Shown: piece by piece, positions 1 through 7,429 of the stretch | Layout of the letters: every line of letters starts with the position of its first letter | How positions within the stretch are numbered: the first letter of the stretch is position 1 | Origin: Bacteroidota bacterium | GTDB lineage: Bacteria; Pseudomonadota; Alphaproteobacteria; Puniceispirillales; Puniceispirillaceae | DNA length: 17,068 nt | NCBI GenBank assembly: GCA_009936825.1 | Contig: JAACDV010000042.1 | Coordinates: 1-17,068, forward strand | Reading direction: 5' to 3' | Notes under the pieces: generated by a model | Database searches by the model: none | What the model saw: only the letters and a program-made list of their open reading frames with translations | What the model was told of the DNA's origin: nothing | Translations under genes and position numbers: made by a program

Positions 1-42
1 AGATTGGCCAGATTGACCTAGACAGAATGGAAAGCAACAAAG

Positions 43-828
43 ATGAGTGACACAGTTCACAGCATAACCGATGGTCCGGTAGTTAACATTACCTTGAACC
101 GGCCGGACAAATTAAACGCCTTCAATGATGAGATGCACCTTGCCTTTCGCGCTGCTCTGGAGGCAGCGCGCGATGATACGAACTGCCGCGCTATTTTGCT
201 GACTGGGGCCGGGCGCGGATTTTGTGCGGGCCAGGATCTGGGTGACCGCGACCCTAGCAAGGGCGAACTTCCCGATCTTGGTCAGCTTCTGGCCAAGTTC
301 TTTAATCCCAATATTCGGCTTATCCGTGATATTCCAAAACCGGTAATTGCCGCGGTGAATGGCGCGGCGGCGGGGGCCGGGGCTAATATTGCCCTTGCCT
401 GTGATATTGTGCTGGCTGGGAAGAGTGCCAAGTTTTTGCAGGCTTTTAGCCGTATCGGCCTTATTCCCGACGCTGGTGGTAGCTGGAATTTGACCCACCT
501 GGTCGGACCGGTCCGCGCGCGGGGGTTGGCGATGCTGGCCGAACCGCTATCTGCGGAAACTGCAGCTGAATGGGGACTGATCTGGCAAGCGGTCGAAGAT
601 GACAAGCTGATGGATGAAGCCGGCGCGTTGGCCCAGCGCCTTGGCAACGGCCCTACGCTGGGGTTGGGACTGACCAAGCAGGCAATTTTAGCAGCAGGCA
701 CCAATTCACTGGAGGAACAATTACAGCTTGAGGCAAAATTTCAGTCAATCGCAGGGGCCAGCGATGATTACCGCGAAGGGGTTACAGCCTTTCTGGAGAA
801 ACGCCCGCCAGCCTTTACCGGTAAATAA
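43..828 (+). CDS. paaG: PaaG-type 2-(1,2-epoxy-1,2-dihydrophenyl)acetyl-CoA isomerase (enoyl-CoA hydratase/isomerase family)
   Basis: The 261-residue protein is a full-length crotonase-fold enzyme. Seen: GRGFCAGQDL at about residues 57-66 (oxyanion-hole loop), NGAAAGAGANIALACD at about 106-121 (second oxyanion strand), and IPDAGGSW at 141-148, where Asp143 sits in the place of the PaaG catalytic aspartate. Crotonase hydratases usually carry Glu in the two active-site positions; the FCAGQDL plus IPDAGG(S/T)W combination is typical of PaaG. PaaG turns the ring epoxide of phenylacetyl-CoA into oxepin-CoA in the cytoplasm. A GGAAAG sequence at 29-34 precedes the ATG. The stop is only 6 bases before the P450 start, so the two genes are co-transcribed. 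Its placement with oxygenases rather than with paaABCDE is unusual. It could act on a related CoA ester; the family call is firm and the substrate is inferred. Confidence 0.85.
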   Translation: MSDTVHSITDGPVVNITLNRPDKLNAFNDEMHLAFRAALEAARDDTNCRAILLTGAGRGFCAGQDLGDRDPSKGELPDLGQLLAKFFNPNIRLIRDIPKPVIAAVNGAAAGAGANIALACDIVLAGKSAKFLQAFSRIGLIPDAGGSWNLTHLVGPVRARGLAMLAEPLSAETAAEWGLIWQAVEDDKLMDEAGALAQRLGNGPTLGLGLTKQAILAAGTNSLEEQLQLEAKFQSIAGASDDYREGVTAFLEKRPPAFTGK

Positions 829-834
829 GGGTGC

Positions 835-2070
835 ATGATCCGCATGAGTAGTCTTTTTGACCTTCGCAACCTTCCGTCCGATTTCATTGAAAATCCGCAC
901 CGCCATTACGCGGAACTGCGGCGCCAGACACCTGTTTATGAGCTTCCGGGCGGCGGGTTGTTTCTCTCGCGCCATGCCGATCTTCAGCGGGTTTATAAAG
1001 ACCGACATATTTTTTCATCGGATAAAAAGATTGAGTTCACGCCAAAATTTGGGGACTCGCTATTGTTCGAGCATCACACCACCTCACTGGTGTTCAACGA
1101 TGCGCCGCTTCACACCCGCGTCCGCAAAGCCATTGCCGGAGCGCTGGCACCGCGCGCCATTGCCGGAATGGATGTGGTCGTCGAACGGCTGGTTGGCAGC
1201 CTAATTGCCAAGATTGAAGAAAAAGTAGCGGCGGCTGAACCGATCGATGCGGTAGCCGATTTCGCGCAAAACATCCCGATTGAGGTGATTGGGAATCTGC
1301 TGGCCATTCCGCGCGATGAACGCGGCCCGCTTCGCGATTGGTCGCTTGCCATTCTGGGCGCATTGGAGCCTGAGATCTCGAGCCAGCAATTTGACGAAGG
1401 CGAAGCCGCTGTTAGGGATTTTCTGGCCTATCTGCAAGCGCTGGTGGATCGGCGCCGCGGCGAGGGAAGTGCCCGTTTGGATGCGGCAACCGACATTATG
1501 GCGCGCCTGATCCGAGAGACCGGACTGGCTGGCGAGGATGCCAATTTATTACCGCATGAATTGTTGCAGAATTGTATTTTCATTTTGAATGCCGGACATG
1601 AGACGACTACCAATCTAATCTGTTCGGGCATATGGCTTTTAGCGCAGCTTCCCGAAACAGTCGCAACGCTGAATGAAAATCCGGCGCTATGGCCGGTCGC
1701 GGTCGAAGAAATTCTGCGGATGGAAAGTCCAAACCAGATAGGCAATCGGCGCGCGGTTGTCCCGTTTGAGATGGACGGAAAGAACTGGCCTGAAGGCACG
1801 CTGATTACCTTGGGGATGGGCGCCGCCAACCGTGATCCCGAAGTGTTTGAGGCACCCGACGAATTTCGCCTTGATCGCACCGAAAACCCGCATCTGGCTT
1901 TTGCTGGCGGCGTTCATGTGTGCGCTGGCAACACCATTGCCCGAATTGAGGGGCAGATCGCGTTATCTAGCCTGTTCCGGCGCTGGCCCAACCTTCGGGT
2001 TGGCACCGACGCACGGCGATCACCGCGCGTTCGCTTTCGCGGATTTGAATTCATGCCGCTTCATCTTTAA
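835..2070 (+). CDS. Cytochrome P450 monooxygenase, soluble bacterial type
   Basis: A complete 411-residue bacterial class P450. Seen: the I-helix oxygen-activation motif AGHETTT at 253-259, the K-helix ExxR at 292-295 (EILR), and the heme loop FAGGVHVCAG at 356-365 with Cys363 as the predicted thiolate ligand. There is no membrane anchor and no fused reductase or ferredoxin. The usual Leu after the heme Cys is Ala here. The start is uncertain: ATG at 835 is 3 bases after AAGGG (827-831), which is close, while the in-frame ATG at 844 is 12 bases away. The gene follows paaG with a 6-base gap and is followed 53 bases later by the RAM-domain gene. It probably hydroxylates or epoxidises an aromatic substrate or demethylates an aryl ether, but nothing in the sequence fixes the substrate. 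Electrons may come from the reductase at 2417-3361. Confidence 0.93.
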   Translation: MIRMSSLFDLRNLPSDFIENPHRHYAELRRQTPVYELPGGGLFLSRHADLQRVYKDRHIFSSDKKIEFTPKFGDSLLFEHHTTSLVFNDAPLHTRVRKAIAGALAPRAIAGMDVVVERLVGSLIAKIEEKVAAAEPIDAVADFAQNIPIEVIGNLLAIPRDERGPLRDWSLAILGALEPEISSQQFDEGEAAVRDFLAYLQALVDRRRGEGSARLDAATDIMARLIRETGLAGEDANLLPHELLQNCIFILNAGHETTTNLICSGIWLLAQLPETVATLNENPALWPVAVEEILRMESPNQIGNRRAVVPFEMDGKNWPEGTLITLGMGAANRDPEVFEAPDEFRLDRTENPHLAFAGGVHVCAGNTIARIEGQIALSSLFRRWPNLRVGTDARRSPRVRFRGFEFMPLHL

Positions 2071-2075
2071 GGGTA

Positions 2076-2084
2076 TGATATAAT
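2076..2084 (+). promoter_or_regulatory. Extended -10 promoter element upstream of the RAM gene
   Basis: The sequence TGATATAAT is a perfect extended -10 (TGn plus TATAAT). It lies in the 53-base gap between the P450 stop and the RAM gene start, about 40 bases before that start. No good -35 is found 17 bases upstream (CCGCTT), which is acceptable for an extended -10 promoter. It would allow the RAM-reductase-Rieske-SDR genes to be transcribed separately from paaG-P450. Inferred from sequence only. Confidence 0.45.
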
Positions 2085-2123
2085 AGCAAGGCTTGATGAT
2101 AAGATTGATATGGGGAGAAAAAA

Positions 2124-2384
2124 ATGGACAAGCGCAATCTGATTGTCATGGTCAAATGTGAGCTTGGTCGCACCTATGATGTGGCGGCGGCCCTGGCTGA
2201 CCTTCCCGAAGCGCCGACGGTTTATTCAACATCGGGTGATTATGATATTTTCAGCATGTTCCGACTGGAAAATAACGACGATATCGGACTTTATGTTTGC
2301 GAGACAATCCAACAGATCAGCGGCGTGCGCGACACCAACACGATTGTCTGCTTTAATCCGTTCACCAAGGATCGGGGCATTTAG
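2124..2384 (+). CDS. Stand-alone Lrp/AsnC ligand-binding (RAM) domain protein
   Basis: An 86-residue protein that matches only the C-terminal effector-binding domain of Lrp/AsnC regulators. Seen: an N-terminal strand (NLIVMVKCELGRTYDVAAAL), the central TSGDYDIFSMFR strand typical of the RAM beta-alpha-beta fold, and a last stretch of the type GVRDTNTIVCF. There is no helix-turn-helix and no room for one upstream, since the P450 stop is 53 bases away. GGGGAG at 2111-2116 is a fitting ribosome-binding site. In other bacteria such single-domain proteins form ring oligomers that bind small molecules or modulate full-length Lrp partners. Here it leads a reductase-dioxygenase cluster, so a substrate-sensing or enzyme-linked role is possible but is inference. 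The domain call is strong and the function unknown. Confidence 0.8.
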   Translation: MDKRNLIVMVKCELGRTYDVAAALADLPEAPTVYSTSGDYDIFSMFRLENNDDIGLYVCETIQQISGVRDTNTIVCFNPFTKDRGI

Positions 2385-2416
2385 CTCGTTCACCAAACTT
2401 TCGAGCAAAACAGATC

Positions 2417-3361
2417 ATGCTGCAGCTTACGGTTAAAGATATAATTGATGAAACTGACAAGGTTCGTACGCTGGTTTTGGCAAGCCAAACCGGCGCAACC
2501 TTGCCCAGCTATTCGCCCGGTGCGCATATTGTGTTTGAGCTTGGCGGAATTGGCACCCGCTCATATTCGCTGATTGAGTGGGCCTTGGATGATGTGCCAC
2601 CGACAAGCTATCGGATAGCGGTCCAGCGTGAGGATGATGGCGGCGGCGGATCAAGGGCAATGCACGCCCTTAATGTGGGTCAGGAGATCAGTGCACATCC
2701 ACCCCAAAATGATTTTGAGTTGGAAGACAGCGCGGGACCAATAATGCTGCTTGGTGGCGGCATTGGTGTTACGCCGCTGATTTCCATGGCAACCGCGCTT
2801 TTGGCCGTCGGACGCGCGTTCGAATTTCATTACGCTGCGCGCAGCCAAAAACTGATGGGGTTTCAAACTGCGCTTACCGATGCCTTTCCAGAACAGATGA
2901 AGTTTTATTTCGATGATGAAACGCCCCTCAATCTGGCCGAGCTGATGGCAAAACAACCCGCCGAAGTGATGATCTATATTTGCGGGCCTAAGGGAATGAT
3001 TAACGCAGCGCGCGATGCTGCCAGCGCAGCTGGCCTGCCAGATAAAAACATCCGGGTTGAGCTATTTTCCGCGCCGCAGACCCAAAGCAGCGATGTGCCC
3101 TTTGAGGTGGAAATACAAACCACCGGCGAGGTTTTTGTCATTCCCGCCGACAAGACAATCATCGATGTTCTGGAGGACGCCGGGCGGGACATAATGTATG
3201 ATTGCCGGAGAGGCGATTGCGGAATTTGCCAGACCGACGTAATCAGCGGCGTTCCCGATCATCGCGATGTTGTATTGTCCGAGGACGAACGCGCCGCAGG
3301 AAACATCATGCAGATTTGCGTAAGTCGCGCCACAACCCCGCGGCTGGTCCTCGATCTTTAG
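2417..3361 (+). CDS. Oxidoreductase of the phthalate dioxygenase reductase/VanB family (FMN, NAD(P)H, C-terminal [2Fe-2S])
   Basis: A 314-residue electron-transfer protein with three domains in order. The flavin-binding barrel carries RSYS at 48-51. The pyridine-nucleotide domain carries GGGIGVTP at 113-120 and CGPKGM at 189-194. The plant-type ferredoxin domain is at the C-terminus (about 228-314), with cluster ligands Cys263, Cys268, Cys271 and Cys301. This domain order matches phthalate dioxygenase reductase, VanB and the reductase part of CYP116B P450s, and differs from benzoate-type reductases, whose ferredoxin is N-terminal. It passes electrons from NAD(P)H to an oxygenase in the cytoplasm. 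The likely partner is the Rieske alpha/beta pair just downstream, but it could also serve the P450 upstream or the second Rieske pair, as no other reductase is present. The ribosome-binding site is weak; the ATG at 2417 is 32 bases after the RAM gene. Confidence 0.92.
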   Translation: MLQLTVKDIIDETDKVRTLVLASQTGATLPSYSPGAHIVFELGGIGTRSYSLIEWALDDVPPTSYRIAVQREDDGGGGSRAMHALNVGQEISAHPPQNDFELEDSAGPIMLLGGGIGVTPLISMATALLAVGRAFEFHYAARSQKLMGFQTALTDAFPEQMKFYFDDETPLNLAELMAKQPAEVMIYICGPKGMINAARDAASAAGLPDKNIRVELFSAPQTQSSDVPFEVEIQTTGEVFVIPADKTIIDVLEDAGRDIMYDCRRGDCGICQTDVISGVPDHRDVVLSEDERAAGNIMQICVSRATTPRLVLDL

Positions 3362-3390
3362 AGTCACTCCTTTGGAGCCGATAAGCAAGA

Positions 3391-3440
3391 CATACTGACG
3401 GGGCATACTTACGGGGCATACTTACGGGGCATAATAGGGG
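3391..3440 (+). repeat. 13-bp tandem direct repeat before the first Rieske alpha gene
   Basis: The unit CATACTTACGGGG occurs as CATACTGACGGGG (3391-3403), then twice exactly (3404-3416, 3417-3429). A degenerate fourth copy, CATAATAGGGG (3430-3440), runs into a G10 tract. It lies in the 94-base gap between the reductase and the Rieske alpha gene. Confidence 0.9.
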
Positions 3441-3446
3441 GGGGGG
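3437..3446 (+). promoter_or_regulatory. G10 homopolymer at the ribosome-binding position of the Rieske alpha gene
   Basis: Ten consecutive G end 9 bases before the GTG start at 3456 and are the only purine-rich sequence at Shine-Dalgarno distance. Homopolymers of this length are prone to slippage, so tract length could vary between cells, or could be an assembly error. Confidence 0.5.
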
Positions 3447-3455
3447 ATTATCAAA

Positions 3456-4817
3456 GTGAGCGATAAAAACAAAAATTTGTTTACCACCGAAGATATCGAA
3501 AGCCTTATTCAAGGCTATCAGGTGCATCGCGACGTCTATACCAGCCAAATGGTGTTTGAACTGGAAATGCGGCATCTTTTCAACAATGTCTGGGTCTTTG
3601 TTGGCCATGAAAGCCAGACCCCAAATAAAGGGGATTATTTCACCACACAAATCGGCGATCAGCCGGTTATTCAGGTGCGCCATTCCGACGATACGATCAG
3701 GGTTTTATATAACCGGTGTCCCCATAAAGGCACCAAGGTCGCAATTGACCGACAGGGCCATACTGGCAAGTTTTTCCGCTGCCCCTATCACGCGTGGTCA
3801 TTCAAGACAGATGGTAGTCTTTTGGCAATTCCGCTGAAGAAAGGGTATGAAAATACCGGACTGGAAAAAACCGAAAATATAAAGGGCATCAAGCCTGTTG
3901 GGGCGGTTCATAATTATCGTGGTTTCATTTTTGCCCGCCTTGCCAGCGAGGGCATAGATTTTGACGCATTTTTTCAGGACAGCCTGTCGTCGCTTGATAA
4001 TATGGTTGATCGATCGCCCGAAGGCCGTCTGGAGGTTGCCGGCCCGCCGCTTAGATATATGCATAAATGTAACTGGAAAATGCTGGTCGAAAACCAGACT
4101 GACACCTGTCATCCGATGGTTGCGCATGAAAGTTCTGCTGGAACCGCGGTGAAAATCTGGGATGAATTAGGCAATCCCGAGCCAAAACCAGCAGCGATGC
4201 AGATTATTGCGCCGTTCATGTCACCCTATGAATTTTTTGAGGATATGGGTATCCGCACTTGGCCAAATGGTCATGGACATACCGGTGTTAAACACTCCAT
4301 CCATTCAGATTATTCGGCAATTAGTGGTTATTTTGAGGCGATGAGCGCTGCATATGGCGAGAAACACGCCAAAGAAATTCTGGATGAAAGCCGCCACAAC
4401 ACCATCTATTTTCCGAATATCATGGTTAAAGGGCCGATCCAGCAAGTACGGGTTTTCATTCCTCTGGGCCCGGATAAAACATTGGTGGAAAGCTATATTT
4501 ACAGGCTGGTCGGTGCCCCCGATGAATTGCTGGCGCGCACAGCGATGTATAACCGCATGATCAACGCGCCAACTTCGATTGTCGGACATGATGATCTGGA
4601 AATGTATGAACGCGCCCAAGAAGGCCTGATGTCGCAAGGTCTAGATTGGGTTAATCTTCAGCGGCTTTATCCGGGCGAAGATGAAGATTTTTCCAGCGAG
4701 GCCGTCGAGAACGGAACTACTGAGAGACAAATGCGCAACCAGTTTGACGCTTGGAAAAAATTCATCACGCTCTCGATGCCAAACCGGGCGGACCTGCAAT
4801 CGGAGGCCGGACAATGA
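3456..4817 (+). CDS. Rieske non-heme iron aromatic ring-hydroxylating dioxygenase, alpha subunit (system 1)
   Basis: A complete 453-residue catalytic subunit. Seen: Rieske cluster ligands Cys88 and His90 in CPHKG, and Cys109 and His112 in CPYH. The mononuclear iron site lies in an ENQTDTCHPMVAH segment, with bridging Asp216 and ligands His219 and His224. The third carboxylate is probably Asp379 or Asp380 in a GHDDLEMYERAQ segment. The length fits benzoate-like alpha subunits that pair with a small beta subunit, and the stop overlaps the beta start (ATGA). The protein adds O2 to an aromatic ring, as a cis-diol or as a hydroxylation/demethylation, with electrons from a reductase. The start is GTG at 3456, chosen for the G-rich tract upstream; no better ATG precedes the conserved N-terminus. 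The substrate is unknown, but the context points to an aromatic acid. Confidence 0.93.
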   Translation: MSDKNKNLFTTEDIESLIQGYQVHRDVYTSQMVFELEMRHLFNNVWVFVGHESQTPNKGDYFTTQIGDQPVIQVRHSDDTIRVLYNRCPHKGTKVAIDRQGHTGKFFRCPYHAWSFKTDGSLLAIPLKKGYENTGLEKTENIKGIKPVGAVHNYRGFIFARLASEGIDFDAFFQDSLSSLDNMVDRSPEGRLEVAGPPLRYMHKCNWKMLVENQTDTCHPMVAHESSAGTAVKIWDELGNPEPKPAAMQIIAPFMSPYEFFEDMGIRTWPNGHGHTGVKHSIHSDYSAISGYFEAMSAAYGEKHAKEILDESRHNTIYFPNIMVKGPIQQVRVFIPLGPDKTLVESYIYRLVGAPDELLARTAMYNRMINAPTSIVGHDDLEMYERAQEGLMSQGLDWVNLQRLYPGEDEDFSSEAVENGTTERQMRNQFDAWKKFITLSMPNRADLQSEAGQ

Positions 4818-5314
4818 CCGTCCCCCCCAAAGAAACCACCTTCACCAAAGAAAACGTTATCGACTTTATTTATGACGAGACGCGGATGCTTGACGAGGGC
4901 AAGTATGATGCGTGGTTGGAGCTTTGGTTGGAGGACGGACATTACTGGATGCCGCTCGATTATCGGCAGGATGATCCGCATCTGGTCAGCTCGCTGCTCT
5001 ATGAAGATATTTTTATGCTCAAACTGCGGGTTGAACGTCTCAACGGCGCGCGCACCTTTAGCCAAAAGCCCAAAAGCCGTTGCCATCATGTGATCCAGCG
5101 CCCGTTTGTTGACGTTCTGGACAATGAAAACGGGGTCTATAGAACCACGACATCAATGCATTATGTCGAGACGCGGTTGGACGAGCAGTTTTTGCTGGCA
5201 TTAACCGCAACGCATGATCTCAAATGTGTCGATGGCAAATTACGGATCGCGAACAAGCGGGTCGATCTGCTGAATTGCGATGCCGCATTTGGCAATATTC
5301 AGCTTCTACCGTAA
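4814..5314 (+). CDS. Aromatic ring-hydroxylating dioxygenase, beta subunit (system 1)
   Basis: A 166-residue protein of the small, NTF2-like beta subunit family. Seen: the N-terminal helix and DGHYWMPL segment, the conserved RV(E)RL-type region, the HHVIQRPF region (here near residues 92-99), and the terminal RIANKRVDLLNCDA segment typical of the family. Beta subunits stabilise the alpha3beta3 hexamer and can affect specificity. The start at 4814 was chosen over an earlier in-frame ATG (4751) because it overlaps the alpha stop as ATGA and has GGAGG at 4802-4806; the longer version would extend deep into the alpha gene. Translational coupling with alpha is likely. Confidence 0.93.
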   Translation: MTVPPKETTFTKENVIDFIYDETRMLDEGKYDAWLELWLEDGHYWMPLDYRQDDPHLVSSLLYEDIFMLKLRVERLNGARTFSQKPKSRCHHVIQRPFVDVLDNENGVYRTTTSMHYVETRLDEQFLLALTATHDLKCVDGKLRIANKRVDLLNCDAAFGNIQLLP

Positions 5315-5328
5315 CCGGAGTCACTGCG

Positions 5329-6084
5329 ATGCCAAAAACCATAGCGTCAGGAAATTCATTACCCGACTATACAGCCGTCGTAACCGGCGGCAATAAGGGC
5401 ATCGGGGCTGATCTCGCCGCCCGGCTTTTGGATCAGGGCTATAAGGTCATCTCAATTGCACGCCGCGCCCCCGAGGCAGCGCATCCCAACCTCTATTCGA
5501 TCGAGGCTGATTTGCTGGACCCGGACGCCGTAACCAGAGCAGCAACACAGCTATCTGCGGATCACAACGTAACGCATTTCATCCATAATGCGGGATTGAT
5601 TTGGCCAAATCTGATCGAGGAGGCCAAGCCGTCCGATATCTCCGGCCTTACACAGCTGCATCTGGGGTCGGCGCTAACCATCATGCAGGCGGTGTTGCCC
5701 GCGATGAAGAAAGCCGGTTTTGGCAGGGTGATGTTTAACGGATCCAGAGCCGCGCTTGGCGTGCCAACTCGAACCGCATATAGCGCCTCAAAAGCTGCGA
5801 TGATCGGTATGGCGCGGACATGGGCGCTAGAACTGGCCCCGCATGGCATCACCGTCAATGTGGTGGCGCCAGGCCCCATTCAGACAGATAATTTTTGGGG
5901 CATCGTCGAGAAGGGAAGCGAGCAGGAAAAATCGCTGGCGGCGCGCATTCCTGTTGGCCGATTGGGGCGTTGCCAAGATGTCTCGAACGCGTTTCTGTTC
6001 TTTTGTGATCCCGCCAACAGCTTTGTTACCGGCCAGACGCTGTATATTTGCGGCGGAGCCAGCGTGGGCACGCTGACCATCTGA
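5329..6084 (+). CDS. Short-chain dehydrogenase/reductase, candidate cis-dihydrodiol dehydrogenase
   Basis: A 251-residue classical SDR. Seen: the nucleotide-binding motif TGGNKGIG at 19-26, NAG at 87-89, and catalytic Ser139, Tyr151 and Lys155 (YSASK). The GG-A-V-G-T end is typical of FabG-like SDRs. Arg residues after the second strand (IARR, about 43-46) suggest NADP(H) preference, which is inference. The start at 5329 has GGAG at 5317-5320 and lies 14 bases after the beta subunit stop; an earlier in-frame ATG at 5224 would overlap the beta gene by 90 bases and is rejected. Directly after a dioxygenase pair, the obvious role is oxidation of the cis-diol product to a catechol, as BenD-type enzymes do. 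SDR specificity cannot be read from motifs, so this role is inferred from context. Confidence 0.88.
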   Translation: MPKTIASGNSLPDYTAVVTGGNKGIGADLAARLLDQGYKVISIARRAPEAAHPNLYSIEADLLDPDAVTRAATQLSADHNVTHFIHNAGLIWPNLIEEAKPSDISGLTQLHLGSALTIMQAVLPAMKKAGFGRVMFNGSRAALGVPTRTAYSASKAAMIGMARTWALELAPHGITVNVVAPGPIQTDNFWGIVEKGSEQEKSLAARIPVGRLGRCQDVSNAFLFFCDPANSFVTGQTLYICGGASVGTLTI

Positions 6085-6102
6085 TTTTGGGATTAATCGC
6101 CC

Positions 6103-6147
6103 GCTACATCATAGCCGCCTACATAATAACCGATTACATCATAGACG
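6103..6147. repeat. 15-bp tandem repeat at the convergent SDR/DctM junction
   Basis: Three imperfect 15-bp copies: GCTACATCATAGCCG (6103-6117), CCTACATAATAACCG (6118-6132) and ATTACATCATAGACG (6133-6147). The last copy covers the DctM stop codon (6134-6136) and its last codons. No hairpin terminator is visible between the two convergent genes. Confidence 0.8.
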
Positions 6148-7423
6148 GCAGCAGCAGCGAGATTGACGGCACCAGTGCCAGCAGGGCCAGACGGCAGATA
6201 TCCGCAATCCAGAACGGCGTCACGCCCTTAAAAATGGTTTTTACCGATACATCTTTTAAGACACCTTTCAGGACAAACACATTCAGGCCAATTGGCGGCG
6301 TGATCAGACTGATCTCGGTGACCACAACAACCAGAATACCAAACCAGATCAGATCAAATCCAAGGCCCGCAACCAGCGGTGCAAAAATCGGCACAGTCAA
6401 AAGAATCATCGACAGCGATTCAAACACGCATCCCAGCAGTACATAGACCAGCATGATGATGAAAATCACCCCAAGCGGCGATAACTCAAACGCCGTGACG
6501 ATGCTGATCAAACCATCGGGAAGTCCGGCCCGGTTTACAAAGTTTGAGAAGATCAACGCGCCGAACAGCACGAAAAACAGCTTTGCCGTTGTAATGCCGG
6601 TGTCACGAAGCACGGACATCAATGCGCCGTCTTTTAATGCGCCGCGCTTCCAGGCAATCAACAACGCACCAGCGGCGCCAATTCCAGCAGCCTCGGTAGG
6701 GGTAAACAGACCAGCATAAATACCGCCAATCACGAAAATAAACAGGCCAAGTGTCGTCCATACATCACGCAGCGCCATCAGACGGCCAGCCCAATTGGTG
6801 CGCTCTCCAGCAGGTCCCATCGCCGGGTTCCGGGTGACAACAAACACCACCGCAAGAAGATAAAATAAAACACCAAGAAGACCGGGAAGCACGCCGGCAA
6901 TAAACAATTTGCCAACCGACTGTTCGGTCATCAGTCCGTAAATGACCAGCATCACGCTTGGCGGGATTAGAATACCAAGCGTTCCACCAGCGGCGATTGA
7001 CGCGGTGGCAAGCGAGTCATGATATTTGTACCGCCGCATTTCCGGCATTGATACTTTGGACATGGTTGCTGCGGTGGCAAGCGACGATCCACAGATCGCC
7101 GAAAACATACCGCAGGCCGCGATCGTTGACATCGCAAGACCGCCGCGTCGATGCCCCAAAAACACATAGGCAGCGCGGTAAAGTTCCTTTGCCATACCGC
7201 CGCGTTCCACCAACAAACCCATCAGAATGAACATCGGCAAGACCGACAGCCCATAGGATTGGCCCGAATCAATAACCAGACGCGCTGCACTGGAAACGGC
7301 GGCGCGATAACTCGCCAACTCGCCAAATCCGACAACTCCAACAATGCCAAGCGCAAGGCCGAGTGGCATCCGCATAAAAGCCAAAATCAAAAGCGCTGCA
7401 AATCCAATTAGCGAAACTACCAT
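6134..7423 (-). CDS. dctM: TRAP transporter large permease, DctM family
   Basis: A 429-residue, very hydrophobic inner-membrane protein with about a dozen predicted transmembrane segments and the standard family length. Seen: the CGMFSAICGSSLATAATM region, GGTLGILIPPSVMLVIYG, GIYAGLFTPTEAAGIGA and the late ITPPIGLNVFVLKG, all hallmark DctM/SiaM segments. It is the Na+-coupled transport channel of a tripartite ATP-independent periplasmic transporter. It starts 6 bases after the DctQ stop, and its GGAGG ribosome-binding site (7434-7438, minus strand) lies inside the last codons of DctQ. The substrate is likely an organic or aromatic acid because of the operon with a Rieske oxygenase; that is inference. 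Confidence 0.95.
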   Translation of the reverse strand: MVVSLIGFAALLILAFMRMPLGLALGIVGVVGFGELASYRAAVSSAARLVIDSGQSYGLSVLPMFILMGLLVERGGMAKELYRAAYVFLGHRRGGLAMSTIAACGMFSAICGSSLATAATMSKVSMPEMRRYKYHDSLATASIAAGGTLGILIPPSVMLVIYGLMTEQSVGKLFIAGVLPGLLGVLFYLLAVVFVVTRNPAMGPAGERTNWAGRLMALRDVWTTLGLFIFVIGGIYAGLFTPTEAAGIGAAGALLIAWKRGALKDGALMSVLRDTGITTAKLFFVLFGALIFSNFVNRAGLPDGLISIVTAFELSPLGVIFIIMLVYVLLGCVFESLSMILLTVPIFAPLVAGLGFDLIWFGILVVVVTEISLITPPIGLNVFVLKGVLKDVSVKTIFKGVTPFWIADICRLALLALVPSISLLLPSMM

Positions 7424-7429
7424 TTAAGA

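Noticed and set aside
112..704. Minus-strand ORFs of 128 and 140 residues inside paaG
   Set aside because: They are shadows of a well-conserved enoyl-CoA isomerase gene; no start signal or recognisable domain.
4751..4813. Longer N-terminus for beta subunit 1
   Set aside because: It would overlap the alpha coding region; the ATGA overlap and GGAGG support 4814.
5224..5328. Longer N-terminus for the SDR
   Set aside because: It overlaps the beta subunit gene by about 90 bases and lacks a ribosome-binding site; 5329 has one.
6085..6133. Terminator between convergent SDR and dctM
   Set aside because: Only imperfect direct repeats are present; no stable hairpin or T tract.
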